A stretch of 64,000 nucleotides of DNA from NCBI GenBank assembly GCA_036874045.1, contig CM072337.1, positions 682,001 through 746,000 on the forward strand. Direction: 5' to 3'. Under the pieces are notes generated by a model that worked only from the letters and a program-made list of their open reading frames with translations, had not been told where the DNA came from and did not search any database. The position numbers were made by a program, and so were the translations under genes. Positions within the stretch are counted from its first letter, which is position 1. Each line of letters starts with the position of its first letter. Positions 57,684 to 64,000 of the stretch are shown piece after piece. The DNA comes from Cymodocea nodosa. Taxonomy: Eukaryota; Streptophyta; Magnoliopsida; Alismatales; Cymodoceaceae.

Positions 57684-59669
57684 TTCTTCTTTCGTTCATC
57701 TGTTTTCGCTGTATGTTTATTATCGCCAGGGCTGCGGTGGTTCTTTACCATTTTTATAAATGGTATTAGTTGTTGGAAATAATTTAAATAAAAATTAAAC
57801 TCATACTTATATATATATATATATTGATTTTCTTTATCATGTTGCATATTTGCATGCACTATTTGTGGTCTAAAATTTGTAATTGATTTTAAAATATCTC
57901 ATCTTTAGTATTCAGATTCATATAAAAATTGTTACAATAACAAGTTATATATGGAATTCATGTTCACGAAGAATTAAATAAGTTTTGTGTCCACCTAATA
58001 TTAACTTTTTCCTTACTATGCTAACTTGAAAAAACCACGATCAAAAAAATTAAAATTGTCAATAGTAAAATTAATTTGCAAGAAGGTATTTGTAGATAAT
58101 AGAAAAGAAAATTTAGAAAAAATTTTCTAATCTGTGAACGTATAAAGGATAAAGTTGTTTAAATCTTTTCACCTTACATCCTTGTAATTTAATTTTCACC
58201 TATTGCAATCTTAAATCAGGTGCTTGAATTAAGAGGTAATTAAATTAAATTAAATCAAGTGATTATAATTGAAATTGGAGATTAAAGATTTAATTTAAGT
58301 GATTAAGTGAATTAAGAATTTAATTAATTAAGGGTTAAGGTTTTGATTAGGGATTAGTTAGAATATTAAATTAAGTAATGTGAGTAATTTAATTAGGTAA
58401 TTCAAGTAATTTAAGGGTTCAATTAGATGATTGAGAATTAAATTAAATGATTTTTGCCTTATACATAAACATCTAAATACCTAAATTTCAATTTTTATCA
58501 TTTTTTGTTAAATACATAAAAACCAAAAAAAATAAAATTAATTTTTGATATTTTCCTCATTTTTTTCTTTCATTATTTTCCAAGTGCACAAATGACCGTT
58601 AGTGTTCATAAGGTGCAAGTTCATGACTTAATAATATCAGATGACTATAAGTTTAAAATTGACTAAATTTAAAGTTATATTTGGAATTCATGTTCACAAA
58701 AATTTATAAGTTTTTATAACTAATTGACCAGTTAATATTAATAACCTTTCTCCTTTATATTAACTTAAAAAATTTATGAGATCAAGAAAGATGTAGGCGT
58801 CGTTAGGTTGTAGATATCTAAAATCCTAAATTACATGATTTAGTAATATCATACAACTATAATATAAATTGGTTAAATGGATATTTATTTAAAATAAACA
58901 CCAATAATCTAATTTACTGGAAAAAACCATTATCATTATAGAATATATATATATATATATATTTCATGTGTCGACAAAAATAAGACCTTTACGTGGGAAA
59001 ACGACACAAGTGCGGTCAGACAACCACCGAGAGAATGGTCTGGTTAGGTCAGTGGTGGCACCAACTCCACAACAACTCCACAACAACTCCTAACAATTCT
59101 GACTTAAATTTCTTGAATAACTAAACAAATAATGTCAGGAACGCAGTGAGCTGGGGTTGGTGGTGACCGGTGAGTCTGGTGGCCTTCCAATATTTAAATC
59201 ACATATTCTAACTTTGACAAATGGAGCCACATCTCTTTAATAAAGTTTACAGTAAGGTGTCTGTATTCGTGCTTTTTTATACTTTTTTATATTTACGATT
59301 GACTTCGTTGTTTTCTTTGCTCCCACGTCAAGGCATACCTGTACTACGTTATTAATGGTAAAAATCCTTCTTTGTTAGGTTGTTAACGCGGATTCAAATT
59401 AAAATTTATCTAAAATAAACAAACTTTTTTTATAAATGTTTGTTTTAAATATAATCTTTAGTATTTTAATTTATATATTTAAATCGTTGAATAAATACCT
59501 ATTCCTTTTTAAAACTCAAATAAATATATACATATATAAGAAATTGATTTCGTAAATTTTTTATTCGTCAATTAGTTGTTAACATGTGTTGCCAACAATA
59601 AATCATATAACACACCATTATATTGTAATTGATACGGTAACGAAACAGAAGATTCAGCCTAATGAAACA
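57684..59669. other. Intergenic region between dirigent copies 2 and 3
   Basis: Up to 58878 it aligns with the 3' flank of copy 1. Beyond that it is single-copy AT-rich DNA with a TA repeat at 58943-58961 and a direct ACAACTCC repeat at about 59070-59090. No gene. Confidence 0.55.
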
Positions 59670-60389
59670 TTAATGAATGATGATCACCGCCATCATCGAT
59701 AACAACAATGTGGCGGCGTAACCAGCACTGATGGTCGCACTTCGGCCACCGTCGCCGCCGCCGGAGTTCCCGGCGGGCGAATTATTGGCACTCGCCGACG
59801 AACACTTGCTCTGATCGCTGCACCGGTGGGTGACGTAGACATCGTACTCAGTAGTGGCGTCGCCGGTGCTCCGGTCGAATGACTTGGTCTTGGTGGAGGC
59901 GTACCCATCCGCCCACCGGAACCGGCCGCTCCCCCCGACTACCGGCATCTCAGTTCCGTCGCCAGTCATAGCGTTCCTTCCAACAATCGCAAGGGAACTT
60001 CCCTTCCAGTCCCCGTCGGAGAAGTATAAGTTGATGGTCATCATCGGCGCGGGCTCCTGCATCGATGAGGTGGCGTAGACGCCTTGGGCATTCCCGAGGA
60101 GCTTGGAAGTAGACTTCGGGCCTTCTGTCAGTGGGTTGTCAATTATCACCAGCGAGCCGAAGCCGGTGGCGGTGGTGTTGGGGGAAGCGGCGGCGATGCG
60201 GATGCCGGTAGGGTTGGAGCCGGAGATGATGTTGTGGAGGAAGAAATGGATGTGGGATTGCTGTGCCGGACCCATCTCGAACCCGGTGTCGTTGGCGCCA
60301 GAGGAAAGGAGAGGGACGACGACGACGACGACGACGACGAGGAGAAGGGAGGAGGCGGTGGCGCCGGGGAGATGGAAGAGAGTGGCCAT
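59670..60389 (-). CDS. Dirigent-domain protein, copy 3, with a C-terminal GPI-anchor-like extension
   Basis: Intronless, 239 aa from the only plausible ATG (60389). An N-terminal signal peptide has an unbroken run of valines (LLLVVVVVVVVPLL). The dirigent core is IHFFLHNIISGSNPTGIRIA, FGSLVIIDNPLTEGPKSTSK, NLYFSDGDWKGSSLAIVGRN, GGSGRFRWADGYA and TGDATTEYDVYVTHR. Copy 2 ends five residues after YDVYVIHR (HRGST). This protein continues with CSDQSKC, an Asn/Ser/Gly-rich linker and a hydrophobic C-terminus (YAATLLLSMMAVIIIH), the layout of a GPI attachment signal. It is clearly diverged from copies 1 and 2 and lies outside the recent duplication. Confidence 0.9.
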   Translation of the reverse strand: MATLFHLPGATASSLLLVVVVVVVVPLLSSGANDTGFEMGPAQQSHIHFFLHNIISGSNPTGIRIAAASPNTTATGFGSLVIIDNPLTEGPKSTSKLLGNAQGVYATSSMQEPAPMMTINLYFSDGDWKGSSLAIVGRNAMTGDGTEMPVVGGSGRFRWADGYASTKTKSFDRSTGDATTEYDVYVTHRCSDQSKCSSASANNSPAGNSGGGDGGRSATISAGYAATLLLSMMAVIIIH

Positions 60390-60502
60390 GGAATAGGGCG
60401 AGAGGAGGAAGGAGACGACGGACCGAACGGAGTCGGTGACGAGTGGCAACAGAGCGGAATAAAAGGGACCAGCGGCGAGATGGGTCTTTGGTCCAAAAAA
60501 CT

Positions 60503-60511
60503 CTTTTTTAT
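60503..60511 (-). promoter_or_regulatory. TATA box of dirigent copy 3
   Basis: On the minus strand TATAAAAAA lies about 115 bp upstream of the ATG at 60389, a normal distance for a plant TATA box with a leader of 70-90 bases. Confidence 0.5.
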
Positions 60512-63500
60512 AATTTATTCTTTGAGTTATTTAAATTTCAATAAAAATATAATATTATTATCTTTAATTAATTAATCTAAAATCTTATGCATCATATTGA
60601 TGAATGTACGGCATACTTTAGAAAGAATTGTTCGAGTTACTGCTATTGTAATTAATAAATATATTTAATATGTTCTTAAATTATATAGTAAGCATAATAA
60701 CTCAAGTGTAATTAACATGCAACTACAGGTTTATCCTCAAGGAGTGAAAAATTCTGTAGATTCATAAATGTAATATTAATTTTCTAGTAGATAACTGTCA
60801 AACTCTTTTTGTTGTTTTTCTTAAATCTGATATCTATACCTAAAATCTAATCAACAAACGTAGTTCGTTAGTTATCTGGTTAACCAACAAACTTATTTCA
60901 TCGGTATATAAGTTAGCCAATAGACTTATTCTATTGGTAAATTATTTAATTTTCTTAAGATAAATTTCGTAAATTGACGTTGATATTTTTTTTTTTTGTA
61001 CACGATACAATACTCAAACAAAGAATTACATGCATATTCATTTTTTTAAAAACATGAACACAACACCAAAAAACGTAGATATCAAGTCATCACAGCACGT
61101 TGAATTCATAAACAAATAAAGAGTTTAGCATAATGTCATAAAGTAATAAAAAAAAAAGAAAAAAAAAAAAAATAACACCTAATCCTACACTACAACATTT
61201 ACTCTTTGAGACTTGCTTAGGTCAAGATCTTCTTTGTCTTTATTTTTAGGTCGCCAAGTTCTTATGACATTATGCTAAACTCAATGGTATGAAGTTACAA
61301 TGGGAAGCACCCAACATCAAGAGACTTTCCTTTAAGAATATACTTCGATTAGAGAAACTTATAGTGGCAATGTATTGTTGGTTTAAATGAATTTTTTTTC
61401 TAAGTAAACAAGTAATTCTCAAACAAGATTTAAATCTAGTAAGTACATTCATTTAATTAACTACAATTGCACAACATTAGTTGTAAAAAGTGTGTAAGAA
61501 CAGGTTGAATCTATAGGGAGTGGTTGAAATCAAATTCTAGGTTGTTATAGAATAAGTGCAGTGTTTACTAGTGAAACCTTTCACTTCGTTGAGTTACTAC
61601 TTAACTCTACGTATTAAGTTCGTTGAGTTAATAGATAACTCAATAGACTATCTTTGTTGAGTTACATATAACCCAATAAGTAGTTCAATAACTTACTTTT
61701 ACTACTATTGATTATATAAGAATGTGGTCATCCATTGGGTGATTCCAAAGAATCCAAACAATACAATTACGCTCTTTGAATGCTACTTATATCAGATTTA
61801 ATACAAAGAAAATTTAGTATCCGAATGAATTCAAATAACAAATAGGCAAAATACGATTTAAGAGATTTAAACTAACTAGTTTCGTAATAAAGTCATACGA
61901 TTTAATATTGATCGAAATAAAATAAAACACAGCATTTGACAATTACTAACATACAATGCAAACACAAAATATAATAAATAAGATGATGTAAATGTTAACA
62001 TATATGTTCCTTAATGTAGATGATTCATGAATGGTAAACTCTCTATTAAAAATAAAAGACTTTTAACACTACATGCGACGTGGTTACACCTCTGAAAATT
62101 TTGAGTATTATGTTTTATTGTTTGTAAAAGTAAATTAAGAACATTGATTAATATAGAAAAAGTTTAATGTTATATACTTGTCTGTAATAGATCTAGAATT
62201 ATGCTAAGTTAAATAAATAATCGTTAAGTTATATTAACTTTCATATAACTAAATGTTAAGTTAACGTGTGTTTTTATTATATAGTATGATATGCTTGTTT
62301 ATTACATATTTATGTATCATGTATAATACATATTAGACAACTCGTTAAGTTAACATTTTTTTTGTAAAAAAGTCACGTGAGAACTTATTGAGTTATAGAC
62401 TTAAATGTTAAAAAGAGATCACTTGAGAACTTGTTGAGTTAGTGAACAAAACGTTAAGTTTCATGAACGAACTCATTAAGTTAACTTTATGTACGCATTA
62501 AATTTAAAGTTTATGAATGTTATACTATATCATGTGCATTGCACATGTTTAACTTATTAAATTAGCATAACTACACATGTTGAGTTGCTATATTAAATAT
62601 TAAGGTTAGCGTTATAAACTTATAAAGTTATTATTCTTGCATGTGATAAATACGTTATTGTTTAACATTTATATATACTAGTTCATTGAGTTATCTGTAA
62701 CATAATAGAGTTAGTTCATTGAGTTATCTCCTTACCCAATGAAGCATATCATGTGTATGACATATGTTGAATTCGTTAAGTTAGGTACGTTGAGTTATAA
62801 GTTTATTTGTTTTACATGTTTAGTTAGTATTAATACAATGTCTTGTTATTACATTTGATGAAAAATTTTAGACGAGAAAGTTATTTTGCAAGAAATTTTT
62901 CAAAGGATTCAAGATTGATGGTTTAAGATGATTCAAGAAAATTTGAGAAGAAAATGTGAACCATAATGTGTGTATTTCGAAATTTGAATTTAAAAGTAAA
63001 ATAGAAGACATGAAGAGTGAAGACTGATCATAAATGAATGTGAAAGATATGCATGAAATAGAAATTGATTATAAAAGGTATAGAATTCTCATTGATCAAG
63101 GTATCCTTGCAAAACTAAAGAAATATACTTACAAGGACACACCTCTCAAGAGAAAAACTCTTGGAATGAAGCAACTTCAATGAAGAGGAGAATATTATAT
63201 ATTTGTCACTAAAGATTTGTAGAATAAGAAGAATAAAAGGAAAATCTCAAACAGGGAGAAATATTTTTAATTCCGTAAATTAGTTTTCTCTATTTATAAT
63301 TATGAAATTGATTAGATAAAGTATTGTATCATTATATCATTGCATTTATAATTTTTTAAGAGAATTGAATTGTATATTATAATTGAAATATTGAATAAAA
63401 ATATCTAAATAAAATAAGGTTTCAACTTGTTTTAATTTTAAAGTTTCGATAATGTACAAAAATATTGAAAAACACAATTCACCTTCCTCTTGTGTAGCAT

Positions 63501-64000
63501 TTCGATTCTACAGAAAATTTAACCACTTACCGTCAAGTGCTCCTCTTCCTACTAGATTGTGAACTTAAACTTTTGTAAGATAATTTCCTCTTCGGCAAAT
63601 TGACATCAACCCAAAACCAATGCTGAAAGCTTTAACTATCTATTGAGAGATGATTTAGTACTTGATGAAGAAGCATTTCCTTTTTATGACGTGATCACTT
63701 CTCTACGGTGGTTGTCTATCACTATGGTTTGCCCGAAATCAACTCGACTCTAGAAATTATCTTTACAAACCTTCAATGAATGGTGGGTGATAGTAGAAGA
63801 AATCTCAAGAATGTCTAATGCTTTCTATAGTGAGCGTGGCTATTTCTTCTCCCCTTCTTCTCTCGATTTCTTTCAATCCTTTTATATTTCTTTTCCATAA
63901 TAAATGTCTTGACATCAAAATGACTAGCTAGATTTTTCTTTCCTACATATCAACAATTGTAATTTCTCTTCTATTCCATGATAGAGATCATAGGGATGAA
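60512..64000. other. AT-rich intergenic region to the window end
   Basis: No gene recognised. It contains poly-A tracts (61145-61175), a degenerate short repeat at 61580-62820 and short gene-like phrases near 63100-63250 that show no domain. Frames are shorter than about 60 codons. Confidence 0.45.
61580..62820. repeat. Dispersed degenerate GTTGAGTTA/GTTAAGTTA repeat
   Basis: The word CGTTGAGTTA, ATTGAGTTAT or CGTTAAGTTAAC recurs at least a dozen times (for example near 61590, 61630, 61660, 62225, 62343, 62386, 62430, 62452, 62475, 62580, 62680, 62722 and 62780) on both strands at irregular spacing. A similar style of repetition (AACTTATT.CATTGGT) occurs at 60850-60950. Confidence 0.45.

Larger units (their letters stand above)
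55039..58878. repeat. Segmental tandem duplication, copy 2
   Basis: Direct copy of 40576-55043 without the copia pair or the MITE. It preserves single, unduplicated target sites for both at 55283-55306 and 57018-57025. TAAAT is shared by the three ends (40576-40580, 55039-55043, 58874-58878). Confidence 0.85.

Noticed and set aside
60084..60575. 163-codon plus-strand frame
   Set aside because: Antisense shadow of dirigent copy 3 with poly-Asp from its valine run.

Overview
This is a nuclear segment of a flowering plant. Protein genes have several introns with GT-AG borders, coding exons are GC-rich (peroxidase, dirigent proteins), and they sit in very AT-rich intergenic DNA that carries decayed Ty1-copia, LINE, hAT-like and PIF/Harbinger-like remnants. 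Exon base composition and the gene families suggest a monocot, perhaps in the Zingiberales or a similar lineage. The genus is not provable from the sequence alone.

Layout. 0.6-2.3 kb (+): class III peroxidase, four exons, 325 aa. 3.65-8.2 kb (-): GUX-type (GT8) xylan glucuronosyltransferase, four coding exons, 637 aa. 14.2-20.8 kb (-): DEAD-box RNA helicase of the RH10/DDX47/Rrp3 type, thirteen exons, with a one-base frameshift in exon 2. 23.8-28.3 kb (+): LAZ1/TMEM184-type seven-helix membrane protein, eight exons, 501 aa. 28.3-36.6 kb: AT-rich desert with a decayed Harbinger-like ORF, a minisatellite and a duplicated 0.5 kb block. 36.9-38.3 kb (+): pathogen-related protein (SnoaL-like fold), four exons, 234 aa. 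40.0-51.9 kb (-): DUF218/YdcF-type membrane protein whose first intron has grown to 10.65 kb. 53-60 kb: three dirigent-domain loci, one broken, one intact and one with an unusual C-terminal tail. 60.4-64 kb: AT-rich DNA with a degenerate short repeat.

The most informative part is 40.5-58.9 kb. A unit holding the 5' two-thirds of the DUF218 gene, a divergent promoter region and a dirigent gene was duplicated in tandem. The new junction is at about 55.04 kb and has a short TAAAT microhomology. Copy 1 then received two Ty1-copia elements joined tail to tail, an 8.5 kb near-palindrome inside the DUF218 intron, and a 285 bp hAT-like MITE between the two genes. Copy 2 preserves the empty site of both insertions but lost 1.6 kb, and its DUF218 copy is dead. 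Each duplicate kept a different gene: the DUF218 gene is intact only in copy 1, and the dirigent gene is intact only in copy 2.

Functionally, the peroxidase, GUX enzyme and dirigent proteins all act on or in the cell wall (lignin, lignan and xylan chemistry). LAZ1 and the pathogen-related protein are linked to cell death and defence in other plants. This is a loose association of housekeeping and stress genes, not an operon-like cluster.
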